A DNA stretch of 64,000 nucleotides from Gloeophyllum trabeum ATCC 11539. Taxonomy: Eukaryota > Basidiomycota > Agaricomycetes > Gloeophyllales > Gloeophyllaceae. Below the pieces are notes generated by a model. The model saw only the letters and a list, made by a program, of their open reading frames with translations, did not search any database and was not told the origin of the DNA. Shown here in pieces: positions 24,474-36,119 of the stretch. The position numbers and the translations under genes were made by a program. The DNA lies in the NCBI RefSeq assembly GCF_000344685.1, contig NW_006920413.1, positions 1,863,717 to 1,927,716 on the forward strand. Reading direction: 5' to 3'. Positions within the stretch are counted from its first letter, which is position 1. Every line of letters starts with the position of its first letter.

Positions 24474-27400
24474 CTAGCTGTTGATGTACAGGCATCGATC
24501 GTAGTTCCCGTTCTGGTTCGCGCCCCACCACTGCGGGAACAGGTGCGAGGACCCTGCCGCTCCAAACACTGCAAACGACAAGATGAACACCTAGCCAGCA
24601 GTCCATCAGCCAGGAACGTTGACGACACGATCCAGCTGCACTCACCATCACCTGCGTCCCGCCATCGAGAGCTGCCATGGATAGCCATCAGTGACATACA
24701 TTACTCCTGACCGGGAGCTGTCGTGCGGGGACTGCAGCCAACGCTCCATGCCTCGCGCATCCGCGCCGCGCCCAGCACGATTCTCCCGGCTCAAGCTCAA
24801 CCACTCACCAGCGCCAAGAATATAGTTGTACTTCGCGAACCAGCCAGGGTACCGCGTCCGGAGCCACCACTGGGAGAACCACGCAATCGCAAAGTACGAT
24901 AGGATCGACGAGTTTATCCCTACGCAAAGCCACCCGATATAGTAGCTAGAACAATATCAGTCCAGCATCACCTCTGCAGCGGTGCTAGCTCACCAGATCA
25001 CAGGCGTGTACAGGTAGTCCATTCTCAGTTTCGGCCATTTCTTGTGCACATACCAGAAGGGAATAGGAACGACCAGACCGACCAGGTATGCCCACGCGAC
25101 CCACTGATAGCGCTTGCCTGCAGCAAATAGTTGATGGCTCAGGCCTCCCCATGCCACCGCCTGGGAATTGTACTGCTGCGGCTGTTGGCCTGACCAGACG
25201 TTCGTACCCTGAAGTGATCGTCAGACCGCGGCGAGCTCCCACTTCTGTGCGTACTGACCTCAACCGAGAGAAGGATGGGCCGCTGATTGTCGATGATGGA
25301 GTTCATCAGGACTGCAGTCTAAGTATCAGTATCTCTCCAAATGGCAAGTGGAAAGTACAGACTAAAATTCAGGACCGAGCCAATCAAGGTGCCTAGGAGC
25401 TGTGCCACGAACGCAGCTCGAGGAGGTAGCTTGGTGTCTAAGCAGAGATCAATGAGTTCCGAAGAGGCGTGAAGAGGTCCACAGCACACATACACTGCGC
25501 TATCTTAAGATCCCTGAGGAGCAGCTGTGCTTGCGAGACGGAGTTGTAACTGTACAACACGAAGTACATGTTCGCCATCGGTTTGCCGGGATGTAGGAAG
25601 CCGCCGATCATTTGGACGAACGGCTGGATGGCAAAAGGGAAACCTGTAATGGCGTACAGCGCACAGAAGAAAAGGACAGAGATGGCGGCCAGAAGCAGAG
25701 CGATGATGAATCCCCACCTGATCCCACATATAAATGGCTGTTGATCGTAAGTCAAGGGTAGCACTCACCAAGGCAAGGTAGAATCCGTCTTGTAGATGAC
25801 AATTAGGGCCACCATGAATGAGAGTACGAGCGTCAAGAAGTACCAACTATTCGGGGCGTCAGGGTACTTGAGCATCTCCCGATAGTGCGGGTCCGTCTCG
25901 GGGTCTTCTTCCGCTACCTTGATTCCTTTGTCTTGCCAGAACCTCCAGTTGAACGAGGTCCACCACTTCCTGATGGCACTGGGACGCATCCACTCCCAGG
26001 CACCTTTCATGTCATCGCGGTTCCACAGCAGCAAATGCGTGATGGTTGCAGCGAGGCCAAGGTTGGTGCCGAGCAATTGGATAACCCACGTGGATGCATA
26101 GTAAGGAAGGCCTTGTTCCGCAAGAAGGGTGGGGTCGACCTCGTACTTGTCATTCAATATGAGCAACTGATCGTACACCGTGCCGTTCTCGTAGAAGAGG
26201 GTTTGCGACAGCTACCCGGCCCGATTGTCAGTAGGTGGTAAACAAGATGCATGAATGACCTACGAAAGGGAAATTCTGCGCTTTCCAGATGTTCTTGTAG
26301 TACACAGCGACGAAGACGACCCTATGACAGTGATCAGGATATCGGCACCTCAAAAATGATACTACTCTTACATGCAAAGAATATAACCCAGCAAGTTTGA
26401 AAACTGAGTCTCCGTCAAGACGAGGGCTTCTAATACACCAATAGATTACTTACCTGAGCCTTGAGAGGAATGGCGAAAGGATTTACTCCTCCGGAAATGT
26501 ATTGCCAGTCCAAGCAAAGTGACAACAAGCCCAGCCCTTCATTTCCGTTGGTGCCACCGAAGATGCGTGTGAAGTCTGCGTTATTCTGGTCCGCGAGACA
26601 GAAAATGGAGAAGCCAGTGAGCAGCGGGAAAATCCATTCTGGCACAAGTTCCCAGAAGAATATCCTACGATGCAAAGATCAGGCAGAGCTCGATGCGGAT
26701 AATCTGCGGCACTTACACGAAGAATGCGATAGTGAATAGCTTGAGTTTCTTCCGATTCGCGGCGCCCTTCTCGTACCACGCGTCGAACATGGCCACGAGG
26801 GGTAATGTACCGGGGTACAGCATCTTCGAGGGATACAAGAGAATGCCTAGCGTGAGATAACGTCAGTGCGCTGCTCCGGTACCCGATCGGACTTGGTCGT
26901 ACGCCTCATTAGGCCCGCAATCCCGTAGCCTATTAACTGGCTCGAGAAAAGCAGGAAAATCGACGCCGCAGCATTGGGAGTAATGTTGTAGTATAGCCGC
27001 TGCACTGCCAGGACCTCGGTACCAAGGGCAGAGTTGGCTGCGGCGCTGGACATGATCACAATGAAGGCATTCTCCTTTTTATTGAACGGTCCCTTAGGTG
27101 CGAGTCAGTAAGCATGCATGTTTATAACTGAAAACAGGTATCCTACAGGGTTGAGGTATCTGAACCAGCCGCGAGTAGGAATGAATGTCTCCATAGCTAT
27201 ACCTAGAACATATGATATTATAGCCAAGAACATGAGGGACACCAGCACCGTTTGCTATCACAGATATTAGTGAGGCTAGGACGGACAATTACGCTGGCCG
27301 TACCGGTTTGAAGTAATAGATCTCCGCTAAACACACTGTTGTGAGCACGTATTCAGTAGCCCATCGTTCCTAAAATTTCACCCACCAAGGACGCCACCGA

Positions 27401-27665
27401 AGCACGAGAGTCCGAGGCCGATGAAGAAAGACCGAAAAGTCCAGGGGTTAAGCGACGGGTCATCCTCCACTGAAATGACATGGGTGGCGATGTCCCGCTC
27501 GTCCTCCAGAACAGTCTCGCTCGAGCTGTCCGTTTCCTCGCTATGGGACTCGACGTCGGTCTTGGTATAGTACGTCTTCTCATCCACCGGACTGAGGAGC
27601 CGGCCACCCGCAGGTAACTGTTCCTCGATAGAGGACATACGTCGCAATCCTTCGACACTTGCCAT
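24474..27665 (-). CDS. OPT family oligopeptide transporter
   Basis: A plasma-membrane proton-coupled transporter of small peptides or glutathione/siderophore-like substrates. Start ATG 27665 (MASVEGLRR); the upstream GTG-led extension is not a likely start. An acidic cytosolic N-terminus carries VEDDPSLNPWTFRSFFIGLG, the family entry motif. Then YLNPGPFNKKE (the NPG motif) and many hydrophobic segments follow, including FFWELVPEWIFPLLTGFSIFC. The segment DTKLPPRAAFVAQLLGTLIG holds the KLPPR motif. The C-terminus GGTQVMVF...FPQWWGANQNGNYDRC ends at TAG 24474-24476 and is typical of fungal OPTs. About fifteen short introns interrupt it. Both signature motifs are present, so it should be functional; the substrate cannot be read from the sequence. 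Confidence 0.93.
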
Positions 27666-28644
27666 GGCGGAGAGGGACGGCACTCGTGGACAGTTTCACG
27701 CATCGGACTGGGGCTTATTAAGTATGCCAGAGCGACACCATGTCATAGCGAATGTGGTCGCGCGATAAGGGCCTATTCTTACACAGGACCTAAACTGGCT
27801 TGTCAGGATGGCAAAAATCTGGCATCGGCAGAACCTTCTAGTGGAGGTCCGCAGACAGAAGTCTATATTGGAGCGTGTTCCACCAGGTCTGCACAGGGCT
27901 GTGGGAAGGTTGAAACCAGAGGAATCCTAAATATATGTTAGGGCTTCGGATCCTGAAGTACGCATGCAAGAGGGGGCCTTCGGGAGAATCAACGGAGGCT
28001 TCAGTAAGCATCATCATATCTGTCTGTGTATGAAGCATTCGCGAAGTTACTTACATTCTTCCAGGAGGGCCCGGTACTTGGGTTGGTTTCCGCTGTGGTA
28101 TAATTGACAGGAACTCGACGATGGTACCTTACGGAAGAGACTCTGGATGACGGAGGTGAAGCAAATGAGGGGTATCGGTGTCGCCGGCACCGAGACAGGA
28201 AGAGAGGGAGATACGCCGGGCATGATTGAACCGAAGTCACCGGTAGGATCACGACGGCATGGGGCAGAACGAACGAAAGGCCAGTTGTGGTTGCTATGAC
28301 CGAATGAAGGATCCTCGAATTCGCGAAATGGCATCCTGGAAACTACATAGGGCCTCCGCCACAAACCGCAGGATTAATCCACTCAGCCAAGACGAAGGTA
28401 ATGCGGCTACTTTCCAGAGTAATAAACAAATATGGTTGAAATGCGACAGCCCACCGTTCCGTTACACACTTACGAGGGGTACGAATGCAATTATAGTGGT
28501 ACTGTGCAGAGGATACTTGGATGAATGACGATGCCAAGTAGAGTGCGGCATTGGCCGAGAAATTACAAGTCCGCCACGGTAGTCGGGAAATATTGGGACG
28601 AACGCAAGCAAGCACGCCAATACTCCAGAACATCCTCAGGGACG
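27666..28644. other. Divergent intergenic region between OPT and ATP synthase OSCP
   Basis: 979 bases between two divergent start codons. Open frames of up to about 105 codons occur on both strands, but none looks like a family, spans by splicing or has a coding-like composition. It probably holds the two promoters and leaders. Confidence 0.4.
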
Positions 28645-29387
28645 ATGTTACTCTCCATCGCGCGCCCCGCCGCCGCCGCTACGGGTTTGGGCCGTCGTGC
28701 TGCCTCCGGCATTGCCCTCAAGTACTCCCAGGCGGTCTACAAGGCAGCCCTCTCCAAGTCTCCCCAGGTCCTTAACAAGGTCCAGACGGAGCTGAACGCG
28801 ATTTCCTCGACGATCAAGGAGGTCCCGGAGCTGAACCAGTTTGTCACCAACCCCAGTCTTTCCGCTAAGGACCGCACAGCTGGTCTTGCGGCCCTCTACG
28901 CGCGCGCGGAGGGGACGGGTGCTAAGAAGGAGCCCGTGTCGGATATCACGAAGAACCTCTTCTCTGTCCTGTCGGAGAACGGGAGGTTGGCGGAGACGCA
29001 GGGCGTTATTGAGGGCTTCAACGAGCTGGTCGCTCAATATAAGGGTGAATTGACCGTGGTTGTCACGTCAGCGAACCCCCTTCCGAGGGAGACCCTTTCC
29101 CGGCTCGAGTCCACGTTGAAGCAGTCGCAGGCAGCTCAGCAGGCCAAGAGTCTCAAAATCACGAATAAGGTGCGTCACAGCCCACTTTTGATTTCATCCA
29201 GGTCTGAATTATCTCGTTTAGGTCAACCCAAGTATCTTGGGTGGGATTGTCGTTGACTTCGGCGACAAGACAATAGACCTGAGCGTGCAATCACGGGTGA
29301 CTAAGCTCAACAACCTTCTGCAACGTGCGTACTTGTTCCTCGGTGCAGCAGGCTCAGATCTCACTTTACAATGTAGAGGCGGTTTGA
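28645..29387 (+). CDS. ATP5: Mitochondrial ATP synthase subunit 5 (OSCP)
   Basis: The oligomycin-sensitivity-conferring subunit of F1Fo ATP synthase, which ties the peripheral stalk to the F1 head. Start ATG 28645 (MLLSIARPAAAATGLGRRAAS) gives a basic, Ala-rich mitochondrial targeting sequence. The family core follows: ALKYSQAVYKAAL, LNKVQTELNAISSTI, NPSLSAKDRTAGLAALY, FSVLSENGRLAETQGVIEGF and GELTVVVTSANPLP. An intron (about 29170-29220) is followed by the signature NPSILGGIVVDFGDKTIDLSV. A second intron (about 29326-29373) leads to a tiny last exon; the reading LNNLLQ|QAV stop at 29385-29387 matches the usual family ending. About 225 residues, the normal length. Confidence 0.94.
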
Positions 29388-29786
29388 GAGGTGGATGCTT
29401 AAAGTGGAGAGACTTATTTAGAGTTGGCAATGATACGGACTTGAAATGCCCAGCGATTTCTCTCCAGTCCGCCCTGCGACGTGCGCTCAGACGTTGCTGG
29501 TACGTCAACGTCATGTCCAAGTTCATCGGTCTGAGAGGCTTCGCCGCCTTCGGACCCGGAAGCCCAATCATAATGCACTTACCCGTGCGCCATCGACTGC
29601 CTATTCCGAGTCCCATATGTGGGAATCTCAATTTAATCATTGTTCAAGTGCGGTAGGAATGTTGTCTTTCGAAAGGAATACCAGTGTGGCAAAACGACGT
29701 TGCCACAGCTGACCGCACGTGAGTGTTCCAAGGATTGTCACAACACGAACACAGCGTGCAATGTGTGTAACCTCTGCGCAGCCATT
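29388..29786. other. Intergenic, convergent 3' regions
   Basis: 399 bases between the end of the OSCP gene and the end of the esterase gene. Open frames here overlap the OSCP 3' end and show no family signature. I see nothing else in it. Confidence 0.35.
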
Positions 29787-30894
29787 CTACTTGCTCGGAT
29801 GACTGAGCAACCACCTCAACCCGTCTACCGTGTCCATCATAAACCGCTTTGACTCCTCCTTATGTGGCCAGAATGCCCAGAACCCGTGCGGGACATTGTC
29901 ATACTTCAGTAACTTGGTAGGAATCCCTAAATCTTCTCTGAGCTCTCGCTCGAACACGATTGCATCGTCGCGCAGCGGATCTAACTCGCAGACTTGCAAG
30001 AAGGTGGGCGGGAGACCGGCACGAGTTGCGTTGGGTGTATACAAGTTATACAGGGTGGAGTTGCCATCCGGCTTGTAGGCAGCTACAGGCAGATATCAGC
30101 GTGACGGTAATTCGAACGGCAGTCCATGCTGACCCTCGAACGTATCAATCAGCGACTGGTTGAGCGTTGCAGCGTTTTTCTGTTCCTCGTAGCTCTTGAG
30201 GTCGCCCTTATACTTCTCAGGGATATCATGGGAATCGAAGAAACACGGAACCATCAGCAGAAGTCCTGTTACTGGGGGAGAGAGCTGGTGGTCGCGTGCG
30301 AGGACTCCACACACTGCTGCAAGGTTCCCTCCCGAGGAGGTACCAGCGATAATAAAACCTTTTGACGGGTCTGCCTTCAGTTCAGCAGCGTTTGCCGCTG
30401 CCTGTATGCATGTATTAAACCTGACCTTCAGAAGTTAGCTGAAGCAGTGCACCCACCCATTTGGTGGCGTCCCAGCAATCATTTGGTGCTGCAGGAAATG
30501 GATGTTTGGGTGCGAGCCGGTAATCCACATTGACCACCACGCATCCAAGGTTCTGAACGAAGAGCCGGGAAGATTCGGTCTCGTTATGCAAGCCTCCTGC
30601 AACGAAGCCACCTCCGTGGAATATCATGACCAGCGGACTCCCATCAGCTGGAGGTGTTGCTGGACTGTGAAGACGGATTGGGATCTTGTGGCCGTCGGTC
30701 CCGGAGATGGAGATATCGACTTCCTTCACGCCTTGGACTTTTGTTGCCCAGTTGCCCTTCGCCTTCTTTTGTACGTCAATGTCAAGATAATCCATGCACC
30801 CAGAAATGTGGCCGGGGCTGCCAGTGCGTGGCCTCAGGCTAACTAGAATTCGCGTACGTAGATATAGCAGGAATTGTGGCACTGCTGGTCGCAT
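29787..30894 (-). CDS. HSL-type alpha/beta hydrolase (esterase/lipase-like)
   Basis: A serine esterase of the hormone-sensitive-lipase branch. The oxyanion motif HGGG is in MIFHGGGFVAGGL, followed by VVVNVDYRLAPKHPFPAAPND, the nucleophile elbow GTSSGGNLA, the acid in VCELDPLRDDA and the His in VPHGFWAFW. The catalytic triad is complete. Introns lie near 30425 and 30095. Translation ends at TAG 29787-29789. The N-terminus is uncertain: ATG 30894 gives a short leader before MDYLDIDVQKKAKG, which is the first family-like stretch. Such enzymes in wood-decay fungi act on small acyl esters; the substrate is not readable here. No signal peptide is evident. Confidence 0.88.
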
Positions 30895-31032
30895 GGAGAG
30901 CGGCCATTGATGCGGGGCTGATGATGCTCTCCGTGTGCGTGCGGCGGCTCTGCGGCCGAAAGACTGTCAGTGATCCTACATCAAGTGACAGTTACTAGTG
31001 CGAAACTTCCCATACTCAGAGATGTACCCGTC

Positions 31033-31102
31033 ATGCAGGCAGATATGGTGCCGCCGTTCCAGCTAGAAGACCCCGAAGGTCGCCCCCGTCTTTATCGATA
31101 CA
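31033..31102 (+). CDS. Orphan first exon ending at a strong 5' splice site
   Basis: From ATG 31033 a 23-codon frame (MQADMVPPFQLEDPEGRPR...) runs into a consensus GTAAGT donor at 31103. No matching downstream exon was found within normal fungal intron distance; instead a MITE begins 101 bases later. It is either the start of a gene cut by that insertion or a chance reading. The family is unknown. Confidence 0.22.
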
Positions 31103-31203
31103 GTAAGTAAAGCGGTAAAGACAGCAGTGCAAATATTATAGTAAGACGGAGCATCGACATCGGATCAGTCAGGGAGGATCCTAGTAGGTCGAAAGGATGA
31201 TGG

Positions 31204-31578
31204 TATGGTGCGGGCCAGCTAGCTACCACCACTTTTGTACAACAGACATGGAAGACTTAAATTTACCTCTTTTTATGATGCCTCTTGCACAAAGACTCCT
31301 TTTCATGAAAGGAGCAAGTCTACAAGAGGGTCAGATTCAATTTTGCCACTTACCATATTTGGTATGTTATGCATTACATAATCCTACCTCAGCAACCACT
31401 GGCTTGCCAGAATACCCAGGATACCAATTTTCTATGGTTATCTGCATCATTCCCAAGCAGTTAAGCAGCATCCCAGGGCACAAAATAGTCCATTGAGAGT
31501 AATCTAAATTTCGAAAAAATTCTCAGACCGATTTTGCCGCTGTACCAAAGTGGTGGCAGTTAGGTGGCCCGCACCATA
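31204..31578. mobile_element. MITE with 37-38 base terminal inverted repeats and TA ends
   Basis: The left end (31204-31241) and the reverse complement of the right end (31542-31578) match over their whole length apart from three substitutions and one gap; both start TATGGTGCGGGCCA. The ends read TA/TGGTGC..., suggesting a TA target duplication as in Tc1/mariner-type elements. The 300-base interior is AT-rich and encodes no transposase, so it is non-autonomous. It lies in the gap between the esterase and MGS1, next to an orphan exon. Confidence 0.8.
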
Positions 31579-32660
31579 CAAGAGATGAACAAGCCAGGCA
31601 AGTATACTCATCACCTCTCATCACTTGGCAGGACTAGTACTTTGAATAACTTGTCTCGGCCGCTTGAGGGTGTCGACATTGGACTCGGACAGGCAGGCTG
31701 CCACTCTGGATGTACCGTTGTCTCCACCGCTGTGTTGAACATTTTTGCCCTGGATTCTCCACAGCACATGGAAGAAGAAGAGCCCAAGCTCCACTTTTCA
31801 AAAATCATTTACAGTCGCACCACGTCAAACAAGCAATTGTAAGTCCCCGAGAGACGGAAATCAGACCATCTGGACTTCCCCACCTTCCTCATGTTCCGTC
31901 CCTGGCACCCACTCCGACCCACTCCGACTATACAGATTTTCTGAATTGGTGGTCAATCGATCTGCAAAAGAGCGTCGCCGCTGGCAAATGTACAGTTTGG
32001 ATCGTTGAACGTTGAGCAGGGAAGCGCCCGCGCTTGGGGTACGTAAAGTGTGGCTGTGATTCATTTAAGACCACTTGGGAGGTATTCGGCGCTGCGCGGC
32101 ACGCCAGGTCCGATTCCTCCTTTGCGGTCGCCGTTTGAGCGTCAACTCTGAAGTCATGACGCTGGGTTATAATGACAGAATTAACGTGCTTTACTTCATA
32201 ACTCTCATTAGGTTGTTTTCTGCTCGCATGACGCCTTTGCAGCCTTTCCTTATGTCCGACGGCTTCAGCCCTATTGGCTCAATGGTCTGCGCCGACAGTG
32301 GGCTGACATCGTCAATCACATCCTCACGCGGAAGATTCGGGTTGGGGCACAAAGTCAATACAGACCAGGTTAAGGGTGTGTGGTCAACCGCCGGATTAAT
32401 ATTAATAGTCGATGATACGAACGAATTAACAATTATGTATATCTTGCACCGTCGATGATGTCTGCTACCCAAAGCACGAAGCGATTGAGGTACAACGTTG
32501 TGGGCATGCACATTACTTGCTTTTCTCTTCCTTCGCAAGAGTTATTGTTTCCGTCTCGGAGGCAAGAAGGAAAAGGGATTGTGAGGTTTCGGGGGAACAA
32601 ATGGTGAACAACGAGAGTGCCGTGTTGCCGAACGAACTGATACATTCTGACAAGGGATTT
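31579..32660. other. Intergenic, unassigned sequence
   Basis: Roughly 1.1 kb with several open frames of 60-125 codons on both strands, none resembling a family and none joining by convincing splice sites. It lies between two repeat structures and may be old transposon or decayed gene sequence. Confidence 0.35.
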
Positions 32661-33081
32661 AGGCGTGCTCAATTCTACAACTCGGCCATTCGCTCGAGCA
32701 ATCGTTTGCGCTTTCGTTCGCGCCAGGAATAGCTCAAGAAGTGATGCGGGAGATAGCCAAATAATCATATGACTTTCTCCTCCGCGCTGGTTTGGCTCGC
32801 TCGGGCTCTCGTGTAACCCAAATATATGTACTACTGGGTCTGCACCGTAGGATGGGGATTACAATAATGATGACAGGCACTAAACATCTGTTTTGTTACT
32901 ATGTTGCCCCCATGTAATGAGCTTATTGCCAGTGAATAGGAGACGTTGCAAAACTCGAGCCGCTCGAGGGAGCAGACGCTAGGCTCCCTTCGGCCATCTT
33001 TGAGCTATTCCTGGCGCGAACGAAAGCGCGGCGTGAACGATTGCTCGAGCGAACGGCCGAATTGTAGAATTGAGCACGCCT
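32661..33081. repeat. Imperfect long palindrome with 79/85-base arms
   Basis: The arm 32661-32739 is repeated inverted at 32997-33081. Both begin AGGCGTGCTCAATTCTACAA and end GCGCCAGGAATAGCTCAA, and differ mainly by about six extra bases in the right arm and scattered substitutions. A 257-base spacer separates them. The arms are more GC- and CpG-rich than the spacer. No target duplication or transposase was seen. It could be a foldback element or the two ends of a non-autonomous transposon. Confidence 0.75.
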
Positions 33082-33476
33082 ATTATAACGATGAACCGAG
33101 CCGTTCAGAACAGAGATGGCATCTTTGCATACAGTACGGTTTGGAAGCTCCCCTTTGGGAAAGCAAGATCTCATCGCGCTTGGAAAGTAAGGCACAAGCT
33201 CCTCTAGATGGAAAAACTGTCCGTAGTTGGTGAAAACCCCTGTTAAGCGCTCGCTTTCTCGATCACCAGAGAGCCCTATACAACAACTGAACAGTAAACC
33301 GATTCTAGAGGAATCGGAACTCGATCGCGTCGCATCGCGTTCACTTGCCCGCGACTTGTCCTTCCTGCCCATGAGTAACAAAGGCCAAGCGAGCAAAGCG
33401 ACTTCAGGTACCCAGTCACTTCCACAACTGCATGTAGTGATGTCTGACAAGCTCTCCAGTTAATTGGTACGATACA
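33082..33476. other. Intergenic upstream of MGS1
   Basis: 395 bases with no recognised gene. A 175-codon frame on the minus strand runs through here and through the palindrome arm, but it shows no family features and is read as chance. The MGS1 promoter and possible first exon lie here. Confidence 0.3.
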
Positions 33477-35646
33477 ATGCGAATATGTGCAGTGCAAATG
33501 GGGGTTGCTAATGTCGTTGGTATCTTGGGACACTGTAGCCCGATCTGCGGCAGAATAGTCCGTGAAGAGAATATCAATTATCACCTTGATAACGATTGTC
33601 CTGGACAAAATGCCCGCGCCACTCCAGCTTCGAAAACTACCTCGAAGGCTCCAGTAGCACCAGTATTCAATTCTGCAAAGAAACCCTCAAACGTTACTGT
33701 CGAAGGCAGCTTTCATATAGGGTCGTCGCTGGCGACCAAGCGAGAGCATCCTGAGGCCGGTGGTGCCTCTGTCCCTAGAGCCACGAAGCGCAGCAAAGGC
33801 ACGGTGACGTCTCGTTCGCAAGCTGCTGCACCGCTAGCGGAGAGGCTTCGGCCCCAAGAACTGGAAGACTTTATTGGACAGAAGCACCTTACGGGAAGTG
33901 ACTCTTTATTGATGAATCTGATGCGTGGAGGATCAACAGGAAGCATCATCTTCTGGGGACCACCCGGGTATGACCCTAGTTGAGGGCTATGTTGTGCATA
34001 CGCTCAACCCGTGCTGTAGATGCGGCAAGACAACCTTGGCAAGGCTCATGGCTAGGAAAAGCGGGGCTGTCTTCAAGGAAATAAGTGCAACCGAAGCCGG
34101 CATCGGCGATGTCCGTGCTATTGTGGAAGAGGCCAAGGGCACTCTGATGCTTCAAAATAGGTATTTCCTCTGTTCTTCTGTTTAAGGCATGACCTACGTT
34201 CTGAACATCCCTATCAAGGAGGACTGTTCTTTTCTTAGATGAAGTCCATCGGTTCAATCGAGCACAGCAGGTACGCCCATGAGGGTTCCGGACGGGAGAT
34301 GGTGCTTAAGCAATATCAGGACATATTCTTGCCTTATATAGAGCAAGGGCAAATTCAGGTTATCATTTTGCTTTTGTACTGTAAATGAATCTATTGATAG
34401 TCTCGTAGCTTATAGGCGCAACGACCGAGAATCCTTCTTTCAAGATAAACAGCGCCTTGCTTAGCAGATGCCGGTGAGTATCTCTGTATTCTCCTTGGAT
34501 CCGCTTTGATAGCGCACTCTCTCAGCGTCTTTGTCTTGGAGCGACTCTCAGATGACGATGTGTCTGAAATCATCGACAAGGCCGTGCACCGCGTACTAGC
34601 AGGGTTAAATGAAGTTACTGACAGCGCCGCCGAGGCTAGCACTTCTTCAGCAACGGCACTGTCACAGGAATCCAACCAGTCTACTCTGATCTCGTCCCAG
34701 CCCTCAATTTCTGCCGTATCATTCCCAAGCTATCCACAGCTGACCGAACGTGTCAAAAAGTCAATCATCTCGCTGTCCCTGGGGGACGCCCGCACTGCTC
34801 TGTCGCTCCTCGAGCTGGTGCTGAGCTCCCCACAGGATATCCCAGAGGCGAAGTTACTTGACTCGCTTAGACGATCTGTCTCGACGTCGTACGACCGAAC
34901 AGGCGACGACAGGTACGACCTGATATCTGCGCTGCACAAGAGCGTGCGCGGAAGCGATGGGAGCGCGGCTATGTACTGGCTTGCTCGGATGCTTGAGACC
35001 GGGGAAGATCCTATGTACATCGCTAGACGCATGACTGTCTGCGCCAGTGAAGATATTGGACTAGCTGACAGTCATGCCTTGCCCTTGGTGAGTGAAGAAT
35101 ACTTTTCATTTGGCTTAGAACCAATTGCTGCTCTCGGAAGGCGATTGCAACCATGCAGGCATGCCAGATGATAGGCATGCCAGAATGCCGTATCAATCTG
35201 GCTCATCTGGTTGCGTACCTCGCCGAGGCACCCAAATCGACGAGGTCGTATGAAGCCTACAAGCGCGCTGCCGCTGCGGCCAAGTCAGATCCTACCCTGG
35301 CTGTGCCTTTGGTGATCCGGAATGCACCGACTAAGTTAATGAAGAATCTGGGCTATTCTGAGGGGTACCGCTACAACCCGGACTATGCGTGCGTACCGAT
35401 CGCAATAGCTCCCACTGATCGCTGAATATACCCGTCTGTAGGCATCCTGTGACAAATGACTACCTCCCTCCCCAATTTCGGGACGAGGTATTTCTGCGGA
35501 AAGAGGGCGATCTTTCCGGCAAAGAATGGGACGAAGAGGCCCTGCACCGATGGGAGGTAGACATGAACGGCGGAAAGGCATGGGAAGGCCGGGGAACCTC
35601 ATTCCAAGACTTGTCAGACAATGACTCCCCAAAGGAAGGTGTCTAG
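33477..35646 (+). CDS. MGS1: AAA+ ATPase MGS1/WRNIP1, replication-fork maintenance
   Basis: A DNA-dependent AAA+ ATPase that binds ubiquitinated PCNA and stabilises stalled forks. The N-terminus holds an RBZ-type zinc finger (PICGRIVREENINYHLDNDC). The AAA+ core follows: LAERLRPQELEDFIGQKHL, the Walker A motif GPPG|CGKTT split by an intron, a Walker B with LDEVHRFNR, sensor 1 GATTENPSF, and the C-terminal helical part SLGDARTALSLLEL, ALHKSVRGSDGSAAMYWLARM and CASEDIGLADSHAL. The tail QRDEVFLRKEGD-like ending matches the family. Stop at 35644-35646. The start at ATG 33477 is uncertain: in that frame the first cysteine pair reads C-SPI-C rather than C-P-x-C, so a small upstream exon may supply the true N-terminus. 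Confidence 0.92.
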
Positions 35647-36119
35647 GGCATATCCTCCATGCGATACATAACCGTGTTGCTGTGATGTTGGTATCTTGAT
35701 GGTAAATGGTTTAAAAGTAATAAATGGTGGTCCATTCTGATCGAGCTAGAATTGGACCATTTATGGGTTATGGACCCTCCAGAAAGGTATGGGTTAAGGG
35801 GTATCAGGGAGTTATGGGTCATTGTGATGATTAACTAGGAACCAAATCGGTGGACACAACAATGTATGGGTTATTGGAGGTATGGGTTAAGGGAGAGTCG
35901 ACTGTACATCAGTCGTAATCCACCCCTATTCCATAGCGATAAGGTGATGACTCGATACAGCTTCATACCATCTGTATGGATATATCAGCAGTGGAACTTG
36001 TCCCCCTCAGAGACCATACTCGGGATATATGCGGAAACGCAGGAGATAATGTCGGCACGTCATATCACGTGGAGAAGAGGTATATCTCGGGGTATCGAAG
36101 ATAGTAAGGTCACCACGAG
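35647..36119. other. Intergenic, AT-rich, with short repeats
   Basis: 473 bases between the MGS1 stop and the pyroglutamyl peptidase start. It contains the ATGGGTTA cluster listed separately and otherwise only short open frames without family features. Confidence 0.35.
35763..35889 (+). repeat. Cluster of ATGGGTTA motifs
   Basis: ATGGGTTA occurs at 35763, 35789, 35866 and 35882, with a partial ATGGGT at 35814, all on the same strand within 127 bases; two copies continue as GGTATGGGTTAAGGG. Spacing is irregular. Possibly debris of a minisatellite or of a transposon end. Confidence 0.55.

Noticed and set aside
32923..33450. A 175-codon minus-strand frame across the palindrome arm
   Set aside because: It is partly made of the repeated arm; the same arm gives a similar peptide from the other copy, and no family fits.
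35763..35889. Interstitial telomere repeat
   Set aside because: The unit is ATGGGTTA with irregular spacing, not tandem TTAGGG.
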